From assembly GCA_937775265.1 (NCBI GenBank), contig CALKBV010000004.1, forward strand, positions 1 through 64,000: a stretch of DNA of 64,000 nucleotides. The letters are read 5' to 3'. The position numbers and the translations under genes are program-made. Under the pieces are notes generated by a model. It was given only the letters and a program-made list of their open reading frames with translations, was not told the DNA's origin and did no database searches. Source of the DNA: an uncultured Pseudomonadales bacterium. GTDB taxonomy: Bacteria > Pseudomonadota > Gammaproteobacteria > Pseudomonadales > Azotimanducaceae. Shown here one piece after another: positions 25,439 to 35,142 of the stretch (within the stretch, counting starts at the first letter, position 1; each line of letters opens with the position of its first letter).

Positions 25439-26820
25439 GACTTCACCGGTCCACGCTCTATATAGGCCTCAATTAGATCGTGACGCCAGCGAATCAAAGC
25501 TTCCTGATATCGGCTCAACATGATTCCATCACGTCGTAATACTTTTAGCCCATCGTGCACGCGCGCCATATTGAAAGTATCCTGCTCCGCCACCATGGCC
25601 AGCTTCTCAAGCTCAACAACGTCAGTCCATGGATCGTCTGGCCCTAAATGCACCACCTTTGCTGGCGGAGGGCGCTCTCCCTTAAAAGGGGCTAGATACA
25701 TGATTTCAAAAATGCAGGTTTCATGATCATCACCGTTAGGTCGAAACCGGTAAACAATTCGATTGAACGCGCCCCAGGGGTGAAAGTTGGGAAACACCAT
25801 GTAATTCCAAGCATCCAAAAATTCAGCATCAGTGAGTTCATCGACTCGGTCACCAAAGGTTGCACGAAATCTTTCGCGACCAGCCGCCGATAACACGCCA
25901 CGTAACGTATCACCCTCTCCAAAGGGCACGGGCAGCGGTTCGCCATCACGAACATCCAACGCATCACGCAGCATTTCTTCTTCCGTCGGCGTGTACTTTA
26001 GCATTGGGCAGGGGATACCTTTGGGCGACAGTTCCCTGGCCGTATTACCCCAAAAATCAATCTGGCTCTGAGGATCGCCCGTGTAGGTGACAGCCTGCGG
26101 GTGCGTGGCATTGACATGATAGCCTTCGGTAAAAGCCTCATTGGCAATCTTCCAATTACAACGAATAGTGCGTGACACATGCGCAGCCAAATAACGATTG
26201 TCAAAATCCCAGCGTGCAAAGTGCTGTTGAATTTCCGAGCCTAGAAATTCGTCCAGCGATTCACAGTTGGCGTCTGGGTTAATGAACACAAAACCAGCCC
26301 AAAGACCCACCTTAACTTCAGGCAACGACAAGTCGCGCTCAGCGGCTTGTGGGAAATCCCATTCAGCGGAAATCTGCTTAAGCTCGCCATCAAGGTGCCA
26401 CGCCCAACCGTGGAATGGACAACGAAATTCGCTACAGCGGCCATCATAAGTCTTGAGCAATCGCCCCCGATGCAAACACGCGTTGGGGTAGGCCTTGATC
26501 TCGCTGTCACTCACTCGGACAACAAGGTATGACTGATCCGCAATATCGTAAACAATGTAGCTTCCCACATGAGGAAGATGCTCCTCGCGACACGCGAACT
26601 GCCAAACACGACTCCACAATCTTTCTTTTTCAAGTTCATGCCAGTCGCGGCTCAAGTAATGGCTTTTAGGAATGTCATCGAAGCCATTGAGATAAGGGGA
26701 TTCTGCCCTCAAATAGTCAGGCACAGGGCGCGAATCTGTGTCGAGCACATCCTGCCAGGTTGGGCCTGGACTACGACCTAACGGCAGTTCATCGTTCAAT
26801 TTGCTATCGATTTTAGTCAT
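25435..26820 (-). CDS. Rieske [2Fe-2S] aromatic-ring-hydroxylating oxygenase, alpha subunit
   Basis: A 461-residue oxygenase subunit. The Rieske cluster ligands are in NACLHRGRLL and FRCPFHGWAW (CxH-x17-CxxH). The mononuclear iron site is in NEAFTEGYHVNATHP, with two His ligands. It should hydroxylate or demethylate a ring or side chain using electrons from a separate reductase. The operon contains no ferredoxin, reductase or beta subunit, so electrons must come from elsewhere. The neighbours are a PPOX-fold protein upstream and an 88-residue protein plus split hydratase downstream, which point to a CoA-thioester pathway after ring attack. Confidence 0.92.
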   Translation of the reverse strand: MTKIDSKLNDELPLGRSPGPTWQDVLDTDSRPVPDYLRAESPYLNGFDDIPKSHYLSRDWHELEKERLWSRVWQFACREEHLPHVGSYIVYDIADQSYLVVRVSDSEIKAYPNACLHRGRLLKTYDGRCSEFRCPFHGWAWHLDGELKQISAEWDFPQAAERDLSLPEVKVGLWAGFVFINPDANCESLDEFLGSEIQQHFARWDFDNRYLAAHVSRTIRCNWKIANEAFTEGYHVNATHPQAVTYTGDPQSQIDFWGNTARELSPKGIPCPMLKYTPTEEEMLRDALDVRDGEPLPVPFGEGDTLRGVLSAAGRERFRATFGDRVDELTDAEFLDAWNYMVFPNFHPWGAFNRIVYRFRPNGDDHETCIFEIMYLAPFKGERPPPAKVVHLGPDDPWTDVVELEKLAMVAEQDTFNMARVHDGLKVLRRDGIMLSRYQEALIRWRHDLIEAYIERGPVKS

Positions 26821-26859
26821 GGTGTAAGTCTTTGCTTCCTTCTTCTTTTTAGCCGGTAA

Positions 26860-27393
26860 TTAATCCAACATACTTTTACTGGGACCAGTCGGCGAGTTTT
26901 TGAACAGAGAATAGCTATCGAAGCTGATTTTTTTGTCGGGTATCACTTCTATTGCCAAACGCCCGGGTGAATTCGCCAGGTGTTGCGCGAAACTCAAGGC
27001 TTCGTCAGAACCAGCGGGACGCACCGCATTAGCAAGTTCTGTGTTCATCCACGCATTGGTCTCTGCATCTTCATGCAGCACAGCTGTGCCCTTATAGGTA
27101 ATAGCCTGACTGATTCCAATGTCTGTTCCGCGACTGGTAATAGCAACGGCAACTCTTGGCCTGACCCTGATTGCCGGAATACGTGCGCGCTGCTTTGTCG
27201 CTGTTAACCAGATGCTGCCTTTTCGCCAGACGAAATTCATGATGACCCCGACCGGCTCGGCTTGAGAGTTAGTCCACATAAAAGTACATTCAGTCTGCTT
27301 CTTGAGCAAGATTTCTTCCCGCTCGTCCGTCAGTTCGTAAACCCTCACATCAGCGTAGTTACTAACATAATCGCCCGTTTCTTCAGCTGTCAT
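26860..27393 (-). CDS. pyridoxamine-5'-phosphate-oxidase-fold (PPOX) family protein
   Basis: A flavin-binding split-barrel protein of 177 residues when started at the ATG giving MTAEETGDYVSNYADVRVYEL; the open frame extends 56 codons further but without family similarity. PVGVIMNFVWRKGSIWLTAT corresponds to the FMN/F420-binding strands, and RARIPAIRVRPRVAVAI to the next pair. Such proteins reduce or oxidise a substrate with FMN, F420 or haem. It heads the minus-strand operon containing the Rieske gene, whose start is 39 bases after its stop, and may be a redox partner for that pathway (inference). Confidence 0.75.
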   Translation of the reverse strand: MTAEETGDYVSNYADVRVYELTDEREEILLKKQTECTFMWTNSQAEPVGVIMNFVWRKGSIWLTATKQRARIPAIRVRPRVAVAITSRGTDIGISQAITYKGTAVLHEDAETNAWMNTELANAVRPAGSDEALSFAQHLANSPGRLAIEVIPDKKISFDSYSLFKNSPTGPSKSMLD

Positions 27394-27573
27394 AATCTGT
27401 ATCCCGGCACAACTAGCATTGATATATTCTCTTTGTTCATCTTCGCCAAAGGTACCTCTGGTAATCAGCAATAACAAGGTAGCGATCTGCTCGCCGGAAC
27501 CTCGTATGCGAGCAAATTGATTTAACTTGCGAGATTGCCTACCCTCGATGCAATCATCCAAGGAAAATCAACA

Positions 27574-28101
27574 ATGCATGCTTCTATATTTGGACCGGTT
27601 ATCCAGCACGCCTTCGCAGTGCGGGACATGAACGCAGCCCTTGCTTACTGGATAGAAGTCATGGGTGTGGGACCGTTTTATCGGATCGAAAACGCGACCT
27701 ACAAACAAGCCCTGTATCGTAATGCTCCCGCGACACCAGAGTACTCGGTTGCCCTTGCATACTGGGGTGAAAACCAGATTGAACTGGTGACTCCTACCTC
27801 TGATAAGCCAAGCATCTACAATGAATTTCTGGACGAAGGCCATGAAGGTCTACTGCATCATATGTGCGTGACCGTTGAGAATATGGACGAGTTCCGGCTC
27901 AGCGTTGATGCCAGCAAATTCGAAACACTTGCTGAACTGGCGCTAGATCCAGCAGGGCACGTCCTATACCTGCGCGGTGCCGGGCAGCGATGGCCGTTAA
28001 TTGAGGTTGGTGAGTTCCCGCCTGCCATCTACGAGCTGTTCAACCGGGTTAAATCAGCGTCCGAAGGATGGGATGCGCGTGACCCTATTCGCACCATTTA
28101 G
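27574..28101 (+). CDS. VOC family protein, methylmalonyl-CoA-epimerase-like
   Basis: A 175-residue vicinal-oxygen-chelate protein. IQHAFAVRDMNAALAYWIEV opens module one, and LHHMCVTVENMDEFRLSV opens module two. It differs from the other two VOC proteins by the GPFYRIE segment and the ending WPLIEVGEFPPAIYELF. The start is the ATG at 27574, with AAGGA about 10 bases before it, not the upstream frame start at 27535. It is transcribed divergently from the PPOX-Rieske operon. This branch includes glyoxalase-like proteins of bulky substrates. Confidence 0.8.
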   Translation: MHASIFGPVIQHAFAVRDMNAALAYWIEVMGVGPFYRIENATYKQALYRNAPATPEYSVALAYWGENQIELVTPTSDKPSIYNEFLDEGHEGLLHHMCVTVENMDEFRLSVDASKFETLAELALDPAGHVLYLRGAGQRWPLIEVGEFPPAIYELFNRVKSASEGWDARDPIRTI

Positions 28102-28210
28102 GCATGGTGAAAAAACGGACTCCGACATAGTTCGGTCAGGTTGATTGGGTCGTTGGTGGCCTGGGCATTATGCGCAACAAATGCCCCGACCAAACCAAAA
28201 AACTTCCAAT

Positions 28211-29842
28211 TTAGGACGCTAGCTTTTCAAACTGCACTTCCGGGAAACCCGAATCTACCGAAGAGCGCATCAGATCGTAGTAGACGTTTGCGCCTCCAAA
28301 GTAGATAAGCACCCTTGGGGCTCTATCCTCTATGTTTGCGCCCATCATCCAGGAATGTACCTTGTCACCCTGAGCCATCAGTGTTTGCTCGTGAATTTCG
28401 GCAACGTGCTGCACCCAATCATCTTCCGCCTTTTGTTGTGGTTCACAGAGATCATATCCCTCGCTTTCCATCTTCTTAACACAATCAACGATATACCTAA
28501 TGTTCTGCTCAATAGAGGTCGGCAGATTAGCAAAAGGCGCCTGCGGGCCTGTGATCATGAATAGGTTCGGGAACTGGGCAACAAACACACCCAGAATGGA
28601 GCTAGACACCTTATCCCATTTGTCTCGAAGCAACAGGCCATTCCGCCCGCGAATCGGCAGCGCTTCCTGCGCGCCTGTATAGGCCTGAAAGCCGGTTGCC
28701 AGGACGATAATGTCGAACTCGTATTCGTTCTCCGTGGTACGAATTCCGGTTTCTGTAAACTCGACAATCGGTTCCCGGTCGTTTATGTCCACTAACTTGA
28801 CGTTGTCGCGGTTGTAAGCCTCGAAGTAATTGTGATCAAGCGGCGGCCGTTTGGCGAAGAACGGGTAACCTTTCGGCGTGAGCATTTCTGCAACTTCAGG
28901 ATCCTTGACCCTCTCTTTCATTTTGTTGATGACGAAATCACCCGCGACCCTGTTGGACTCAGGATCTCCAAGCAAATCATCAAAAGTCTCAAACACAAAG
29001 CGAAAGCTACCCCGAGGCCAGTGCTCTTCCAATATCTTCTGCACTTCCTCTGGCGGTGTATCAGCGATAGTCCGTCCTACTGGGCTATCGAACGCCATAC
29101 CAAAAACATGATTGCGACATTTGGCAATGATGTCGTCATAGTTTTCTTTGATTTCCTTTTCCCATTCCGGCGTCATCGGTTTCTGTACCGCGGGCATAAC
29201 AAAATTTGCAGTACGCTGGAAAACTGTCACGCTTTCCGCAGTTTCGGCGGTCACAGGCAACATCTGCACCGTCGTTGAGCCAGCGCCAATGATACCCACG
29301 CGTTTCCCTGTGTAATCCAGTCCTTCCGGCCAGCGTGCGGAATGGAAGCTCTCGCCCTTGAAGTTTTCCATACCCTTGAATTTTGGTATTACCGGCTCAG
29401 AGATCATACCCATGGCACTAACAAAGTACTTGCAGGTGTATTCGTCACCTGACCCCGTTTTAACGAACCACAACCCACTAGCCTCCTGAAAGTCCGCGCT
29501 GACAATTTCACTATTCAATTGAATGTGCGGCCACATATCGCATTTATCCGCGACGAAATGCATGTACCTAAGGTTTTCTTCCCAACCGGGATAACGCACT
29601 GACCACTTCCACTCCTGTAGGATTTCCTCGGAGAATGTCAAGCAGTAGTAGTAGCACTCACTGTCGCTGGCGGCGCCAGGATAGCGGTTCCAGGCCCACG
29701 TGCCACCAATGTCAGAGGCCTTATCAAATACCTGGATCGATAACCCAGCTTCACGCATATGGTGAATCAAACCTAGCCCGGAAAAACCGGCGCCAACTGC
29801 TATTACGTCGTAATCAGCTTGTTGCTGAAAAGCCATTTTCAT
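28211..29842 (-). CDS. flavin-containing Baeyer-Villiger-type monooxygenase
   Basis: A class B flavoprotein monooxygenase of 543 residues. It has VGAGFSGLGL (FAD site), GGTWAWNRYPGAASD (BVMO long motif), FKGESFHSARWP (fingerprint FxGxxxHxxxWP) and GIIGAGSTTVQ (NADPH site). Its features are closer to the textbook BVMO than those of the copy at 3807-5531, and the two are distinct enough for different ketones. Met1 and Met3 are both possible starts. It stands divergent from the SDR at 30059, with about 216 bases between. That SDR could supply or remove its ketone substrate. Confidence 0.92.
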   Translation of the reverse strand: MKMAFQQQADYDVIAVGAGFSGLGLIHHMREAGLSIQVFDKASDIGGTWAWNRYPGAASDSECYYYCLTFSEEILQEWKWSVRYPGWEENLRYMHFVADKCDMWPHIQLNSEIVSADFQEASGLWFVKTGSGDEYTCKYFVSAMGMISEPVIPKFKGMENFKGESFHSARWPEGLDYTGKRVGIIGAGSTTVQMLPVTAETAESVTVFQRTANFVMPAVQKPMTPEWEKEIKENYDDIIAKCRNHVFGMAFDSPVGRTIADTPPEEVQKILEEHWPRGSFRFVFETFDDLLGDPESNRVAGDFVINKMKERVKDPEVAEMLTPKGYPFFAKRPPLDHNYFEAYNRDNVKLVDINDREPIVEFTETGIRTTENEYEFDIIVLATGFQAYTGAQEALPIRGRNGLLLRDKWDKVSSSILGVFVAQFPNLFMITGPQAPFANLPTSIEQNIRYIVDCVKKMESEGYDLCEPQQKAEDDWVQHVAEIHEQTLMAQGDKVHSWMMGANIEDRAPRVLIYFGGANVYYDLMRSSVDSGFPEVQFEKLAS

Positions 29843-30058
29843 TCTCCGTTTGGTGAGGCGCTAGACTAACTAAGATTCAAGCGATAAAAAAGAGGCTATG
29901 TAACAACCTTCCGAGAGCATGGTCTCGGAACGGCTACTCCGTCTTCGCAAAATGTCGGGTAAATCATATGACAACAGACACACGCTTGCTGTTCGTGTCA
30001 TGCCGGTTACGCTAGGCTTTGCGCCAAACATTAACGTACACACTTGGAGAAAAATGTC

Positions 30059-30877
30059 TTGAAGGACTTCAACAATAAAGTAGTCGTCATTACCGGGGGG
30101 GCTACCGGCATTGGATTCTCCTTTGCCAAACGTTTCGGTACTGCGGGTGCCAAAATTGTTATTGCCGGTCGTCGACAGGATAAGCTCAATACTGCCGTCG
30201 TCATCTTGGAAGACTTGGGCGTGGAAGCCGCTGGCTTCACCTGTGATGTCAGTGACTATGCACAGGTAGAGGCGCTGGCCGACTTTGCGGAAGAACAATT
30301 TGGCGGCGCAGATGTCATCATGAACAATGCCGGGGTACTGATTCCGCCGTCCACGGTCATTGACGCCGACAGGGACCAAGTGCTTCAGATCATGAACGTG
30401 AACTACATGGGGGTGTGGAACGGCGCCTCGATTTTCGGCAAGCGTTTCATTAAAAGGGGAACACCCGCAGCGATTTACAACATTGGCTCGGAAAATGCCT
30501 TCTTCAATATTGTGCCGGGCATGTTCGCCTATGAGAGCGCCAAGCATGGCCTCCATTCCATGACTGACGCCCTACGTGAAGAAGTACCGGATTTCATTGA
30601 CGTTTCTTTCATCTGCCCGGGCTTCGTGCAATCAGAAATGACGGAGGCAGCTGGCGATATACCGATGGACGTCGAAGAATATATCTCGATTGCCTGGCAG
30701 CAGATCCTTACCGGCGAATACTATGTCGTCTCACATCCTTATAACGTGGTTTGGATCAAGCAGCGCTACGACGAAATGATGAAAGCCTATGAAACTTACG
30801 CGCCGCGATATGACGGAGACTGGCAATACGACCCCCGCGCCATGATGGCAAAGGCCGCTCAAACTGCAGAAGACTGA
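30059..30877 (+). CDS. SDR family oxidoreductase
   Basis: A 272-residue short-chain dehydrogenase with TGGATGIGFS, NNAGVL and the catalytic YESAKHG. A TTG start at 30059 (MKDFNNKVVVITGG) is preferred, as GGAG lies 9 bases upstream; an earlier TTG at 30044 overlaps that site. The C-terminus is extended (WIKQRYDEMMKAYETYAP) as in the other long SDRs of this region. It lies divergent from the BVMO gene and upstream of a phosphatase gene on the same strand. Confidence 0.86.
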   Translation: MKDFNNKVVVITGGATGIGFSFAKRFGTAGAKIVIAGRRQDKLNTAVVILEDLGVEAAGFTCDVSDYAQVEALADFAEEQFGGADVIMNNAGVLIPPSTVIDADRDQVLQIMNVNYMGVWNGASIFGKRFIKRGTPAAIYNIGSENAFFNIVPGMFAYESAKHGLHSMTDALREEVPDFIDVSFICPGFVQSEMTEAAGDIPMDVEEYISIAWQQILTGEYYVVSHPYNVVWIKQRYDEMMKAYETYAPRYDGDWQYDPRAMMAKAAQTAED

Positions 30878-31002
30878 CTTCCTTATGCATCTGTTAACGG
30901 CGTTCCTTTAAAGATCTAAGAAACACCTATTGGTTAAGCAGTGAGTGGCGTTTTTCAGCGCGAATGGTATCGTGGGTACCTTCTCTGAAGACACCTCATA
31001 AC

Positions 31003-31755
31003 ATGTTGATCAACCTTTCCGACCGCCATCATGCCTTCGAGGCTAGCTTTAACTTCCGGGATATTGGTGGCTATCCCTCGGCCAGTGGTAAAAAAGTTCG
31101 CTGGGGCCAGTATTATCGCGCCGGTCGACAGGACCGAATGACTGAAGGCGATCTAGGGGCGCTTAAGAAACTCAAGATCCGCACGCAAATCGACCTGCGT
31201 AAACCCGAAGAAATTCACGACCAAGGGAAAGGGCCACTGTCAGACATGGGCGCGGCACACCACAACATCCCTGTGATACCAGACGGCGGCACTGACACAC
31301 TGAGTCGCCTTGTCGGCGACACGGGCATCTCCGGCAAACGGTATCTCGGCTATCTGGAATTCGGCCCGGATGCCTGGGTCAAGTTGTTTGATCTCTTTTC
31401 AAATGCTTCTACCGGCCCCCTGGTACTTCACTGTACCGCCGGTAAAGACCGAACCGGCGTATCGACTGCATTTCTCTTATCTGTACTCGGCGTCGAACGG
31501 GATTGGATCGAAGCCGACTACCAACTCACCAATCGCGATGTCGAAAGACAGGTCAATTTCATAGAGGAACATATCGGTTTACCCGAAGGCATGAGCCGCG
31601 AAGACATGATTCGTGCAGCGGGCGTCCCGGAGGATGCTATGGGTGATTTTCTGGACGGCATCGAAGAACGCTGGGGCGGCCCTCTTGAGTATCTGCAGAG
31701 TATCGGCATCAGTGACGAAGCTTTCAACAGCATCAGGGCAAACTATTTGGAATAA
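31003..31755 (+). CDS. tyrosine-protein phosphatase (Y_phosphatase3 type)
   Basis: A cytoplasmic-looking protein of 250 residues with the Cys-phosphatase loop HCTAGKDRTG (C-x5-R). The N-terminal NFRDIGGYPSASGKKVRWGQ matches the family, and a helical tail follows. It would dephosphorylate phosphotyrosine or possibly phosphoinositide-like compounds. The ATG at 31003 lies close to the first conserved region; an in-frame ATG at 30964 is an alternative, and neither has a good ribosome site. It lies 125 bases after the SDR gene and is convergent with the following cupin gene. Confidence 0.85.
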   Translation: MLINLSDRHHAFEASFNFRDIGGYPSASGKKVRWGQYYRAGRQDRMTEGDLGALKKLKIRTQIDLRKPEEIHDQGKGPLSDMGAAHHNIPVIPDGGTDTLSRLVGDTGISGKRYLGYLEFGPDAWVKLFDLFSNASTGPLVLHCTAGKDRTGVSTAFLLSVLGVERDWIEADYQLTNRDVERQVNFIEEHIGLPEGMSREDMIRAAGVPEDAMGDFLDGIEERWGGPLEYLQSIGISDEAFNSIRANYLE

Positions 31756-31816
31756 CCTCTTTAAATGGTTCCAGGACGCAGAAGTCTTCCTGGCCCAGTT
31801 CTGCAAGCGGAAAGGC

Positions 31817-32527
31817 TTATAATGATGCCAGATGTCGCCTAAGTTCAGCCAGTTTGTCACTAGCGTGTTCACCCGTTATCACTGGCCGTTGTCCGATTTT
31901 CAGAAGGCGCTTCGCTTCATGAAACAACTGTTCTTCAGTGAGTTGCATTCCCTGATAAATGATCTGCCCCGCCGTGTCCAGCCGGAAAGTCGGGGTTGCT
32001 TCTTCGCCACCTGCTACTGATTCAAAGTTTGGGCCTGCAAGACTCTTCAGAAATTCCCTCGAAGCCCAGGGCACTTTGTTTTCGTATGTGTCCAGAAATT
32101 CAGTCCCTGCGCCATAGCGGGTCGTGGACGGCGACCATGCCGGTGAAACGACAGAGCCAATAAGCAGGTGCGAAGCATTCTCATGCAGGATCAGCGCTTT
32201 CGCAGATCCTGCCGGCGCAATCACGATGGGCCGCTGTCCAATAGAGACGTCATAACCCATCGTAACTTTTTCACATGAACCGTCTTTGGCAAAAAGATAG
32301 TAATCCACCGGCCCGCCTTCAATGAGTATCTGCACGTCATCTGACTCCATATAGTGCAGATGACTTTGTGGCATCGTCCTGGTCAGCATGAAATAAATCA
32401 CGTTGTTGACAGGCTGCTCACCCAGTTCAACGTCTGAAACATTGACGACCTGAAAAAGACCCGATTCAAGGTTCATTTCCGTGAGCCCAAGCGTGCTCCG
32501 CAGTTCATTGATTCTGGTTTGCGTCAT
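31817..32527 (-). CDS. Cupin_5 (DUF985)-like cupin protein
   Basis: A protein of 236 residues. Its N-terminal half carries NVIYFMLTRTMPQSHLHYMES, then a cupin-like strand set ending near LLIGSVVSPAW, consistent with the DUF985/Cupin_5 group, a small-molecule-binding cupin without a settled reaction. The second half (about 80 residues) is separate and helical, which is longer than the usual family. The ATG at 32527 is chosen because GGAG lies about 9 bases upstream; the frame continues 32 codons further without similarity. It is divergent from the methyltransferase gene. Confidence 0.65.
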   Translation of the reverse strand: MTQTRINELRSTLGLTEMNLESGLFQVVNVSDVELGEQPVNNVIYFMLTRTMPQSHLHYMESDDVQILIEGGPVDYYLFAKDGSCEKVTMGYDVSIGQRPIVIAPAGSAKALILHENASHLLIGSVVSPAWSPSTTRYGAGTEFLDTYENKVPWASREFLKSLAGPNFESVAGGEEATPTFRLDTAGQIIYQGMQLTEEQLFHEAKRLLKIGQRPVITGEHASDKLAELRRHLASL

Positions 32528-32781
32528 TGTTGGGTACTCCGGGTTTTCAGGTCGACTTTCTTCGGCATAGTCTTCGACAGAGTGCTTACATTTTAGACTC
32601 AACAGATATCGTATCAGGCACACTTATAACTAACATCCAGAACCCCTATAATTATTATTATCAATACTCTTAACCCGCTAATCCGAGTTCCCTCCAATTA
32701 ACTCCCGCCGCGGCGCTGAAAGTCAGTACGCTGAATTTTCTACATAGAGTAAGGACAACTCATTTCCTTAAAAAGGTTCTT

Positions 32782-33858
32782 ATGACAAACCGTAACCCAG
32801 AAGCACTGCAGGCCTTCGCGGGCAAAGTATCGAACAGCGTCACAGGAGGACTGAACTGCGCCCTGACGATGATTGGCGATCAGCTGGGATTGTATCGCTC
32901 ACTAGCAGAAAAAGGCCCGATGCAAAGCGGGGGGCTGGCCGAGGCAACTCATCTTTCAGAGCGTTGGGTCCGGGAATGGCTATACCAACAAGCCTGCATT
33001 GGCCAGATCGAGTATGACGAGACAGCAGACAGTTTCTTCCTGAGTGAGGAAGGTAAAGCCGTCCTTGCGCAAGAGGATCACCCCGCATACATGGGCGGCA
33101 TGATCCAATCTGTCGTTGCCATGTTCGATACAGTGGAACATCTGCCTGAGTGTTTTCGTTCCGGCCTAGGCCAAAGTTTTGATGACAAGGGAGAAGGTTG
33201 CGCCTGCGGCATCGAAAGAATGAGTCGAAAATTTCAGACAGACTATCTGGTTCCAGCACTGTTGCCCCGCCTTGACGGCATCACTGAGCGTCTCACCGCG
33301 GGCGCAAGTGTTGCCGATGTCGGCTGCGGCGGAGCCACATCAACCATTGCTATGGCTAAAGCTTTCCCGGCTAGTAAGTTCATCGGCTACGATATTTCAT
33401 TGCACGCCCTTGAAAGAGCGCGGGCGAACATTGCTACTGCTGGTGTCAGTAACATCAAACTGCATAACCCTACCTTTGATCCTCTTCCCGAGGACAGCTC
33501 CATCGATTTCATTACCACCTTTGATGTCGTACACGATTCTACGCATCCGAGGCAACTGATCGACGCAATCAAGAATTCACTTAAACGGGACGGCTCCTGG
33601 CTCTGTGCTGATGTAAAGGGACTACCCACGTTTGCAGAAAACCGCCGGGATAACCCGATGGCGACGCTGGCTTATTCATTTTCCGTTCTGGTCTGCATGT
33701 CCGCGGGGCTTTCGACACCTGACGGCGCGGGCCTGGGAACATTGGGCTTTCATGAACAGAAAGCGCGCGAAATGACCGCGGCGGCTGGCCTGTCGAGCTT
33801 TAATGTCATCCCATTTGACGGCGATGTCTTCAACGCCTTTTATGACATCAGACACTAA
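32782..33858 (+). CDS. SAM-dependent class I methyltransferase with N-terminal winged helix
   Basis: A 358-residue protein. Residues 1-90 form a winged-helix-like dimerisation region (ALTMIGDQLGLYRSLAEKGP then ERWVREWLYQQ). The Rossmann fold follows, with VADVGCGGATSTIAM as the SAM motif I and FIGYDIS as motif II. The layout is that of the Rv2258c-like family, proposed to methylate small molecules. It is preceded by a longer untranslated stretch containing an A/T-rich segment. Substrate unknown. It may act on an intermediate or on a defence compound; there is no methyl-acceptor clue in the neighbourhood. Confidence 0.82.
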   Translation: MTNRNPEALQAFAGKVSNSVTGGLNCALTMIGDQLGLYRSLAEKGPMQSGGLAEATHLSERWVREWLYQQACIGQIEYDETADSFFLSEEGKAVLAQEDHPAYMGGMIQSVVAMFDTVEHLPECFRSGLGQSFDDKGEGCACGIERMSRKFQTDYLVPALLPRLDGITERLTAGASVADVGCGGATSTIAMAKAFPASKFIGYDISLHALERARANIATAGVSNIKLHNPTFDPLPEDSSIDFITTFDVVHDSTHPRQLIDAIKNSLKRDGSWLCADVKGLPTFAENRRDNPMATLAYSFSVLVCMSAGLSTPDGAGLGTLGFHEQKAREMTAAAGLSSFNVIPFDGDVFNAFYDIRH

Positions 33859-34020
33859 GCAAAACCCTATCTACGGGACAATAAAAAATTGGGCTGGTTG
33901 CAATTTGTTACACTAAATTGACCGCATCCCCGGCAAAGAGACCTCAAGGCGATCTTGCCAACAGCTTTGCAGATTCGCCCCAAAAATGCTTTTATCAGGA
34001 GCGAAACTCGAGAAGCTGAA

Positions 34021-35139
34021 ATGGCTGAACAGAGCAAAAGTACCAATCCAGTACTAAGCAGCCCCAACAAATTGAAGCTCGGAGTATTTGGTGTCAATGT
34101 CTCCGGAGGCTGTTCGATGACGTCAGTTCCCTCGACGATCAAAGCGGAATGGGAGGAATCAGTTAATATTGCCCAGGCAGCTGATCGTGCAGGTATCGAA
34201 GCCATGATCCCCGTTGCCAGATGGCGAGGTATGGGTGGTGAGGTGAACTTTAACCACCGTAACTTTGACCCGTTTACCTGGGCTGCAGGGTTAGCTGCAG
34301 TCACCGAACGTATTGGAATTTTTTCGACCTTTCACATACCCACTGTACACCCCGTGCGCGCCGCCAAAGAAGTCGCCACCATTGATCACATATCTGGCGG
34401 CAGGTTTTGTCTGAACGTTGTTGCCGGTTGGAATGAGCGGGAAATTGCCATGTTTGGTACCCCGCAACTCGAACATGACGAACGGTACGATGTTGCTGAA
34501 GACTGGATAACGCTCTGTAAAGAATTGTGGACGCGGGAAGGTGAATTTGATTATGACGGACCCTATTTCAAGTCGCCAGGGGCTTATTCAGAACCCAAGC
34601 CAGTACAGCGACCAGGACCTGTGCTCATGAGCGCCGGTAACAGCCCCCGCGGTCAGCATTTTGCAGCCAAACATGCGGACCTGAACTTTGTTGTCGCACA
34701 GACTATCGAATCAGCCGGCGAGATCGCAGCAGAGGTGAAGCGCATGGCCCGTGAAGATTACCACCGTGACATACAGGTATTCGGCCAAGCGTATATTGTT
34801 TGCCGTGATACCGAAGCGGAAGCCAAGGCTTTCCACAATCACTATGTTAATGAACAGGGCGACTGGCAGGGCGTTCGCAATCTGCTGGATGTGCTTATTC
34901 CCAATTCAGAAAGTGCGCTTGGGGATGGCTGGGAAGCAATGGCCTCCAACCTTATTGCCGGTTACGGCGCTCTGCCCTTAATCGGAACTGCCGACCAGGT
35001 AGTTGACGGTATGCAAGCTTTTTCAGATGCAGGTATTGATGGCATTACACTCAGTTGGGTTGACTACGCCAGCGGACTTGCACACTTTGAAAAAGAATTG
35101 TTGCCCCGGATGATCGAGGCCGGTCTAAGAGAGAAGTAA
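34021..35139 (+). CDS. LLM class flavin-dependent monooxygenase (RutA/SfnG-like)
   Basis: A luciferase-like TIM-barrel monooxygenase of 372 residues that should use reduced FMN and oxygen. KLGVFGVNVSGG at the start, ARWRGMGGEVNF, RIGIFSTFHIPTVHPVRAAK and NVVAGWNEREIAMFG are typical of the branch that includes pyrimidine monooxygenase RutA and dimethylsulfone monooxygenase SfnG. The ATG at 34021 follows GAGAAG by about 5 bases; the frame is open 22 codons further up. No flavin reductase gene sits next to it, so reduced flavin must be supplied from elsewhere. It is convergent with the second LLM gene. Confidence 0.87.
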   Translation: MAEQSKSTNPVLSSPNKLKLGVFGVNVSGGCSMTSVPSTIKAEWEESVNIAQAADRAGIEAMIPVARWRGMGGEVNFNHRNFDPFTWAAGLAAVTERIGIFSTFHIPTVHPVRAAKEVATIDHISGGRFCLNVVAGWNEREIAMFGTPQLEHDERYDVAEDWITLCKELWTREGEFDYDGPYFKSPGAYSEPKPVQRPGPVLMSAGNSPRGQHFAAKHADLNFVVAQTIESAGEIAAEVKRMAREDYHRDIQVFGQAYIVCRDTEAEAKAFHNHYVNEQGDWQGVRNLLDVLIPNSESALGDGWEAMASNLIAGYGALPLIGTADQVVDGMQAFSDAGIDGITLSWVDYASGLAHFEKELLPRMIEAGLREK

Positions 35140-35142
35140 CAC

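Noticed and set aside
29870-30556. 228-residue minus-strand frame opposite the SDR
   Set aside because: It lies entirely antisense to a well-supported SDR gene (30059-30877) or its upstream region and shows no domain pattern.
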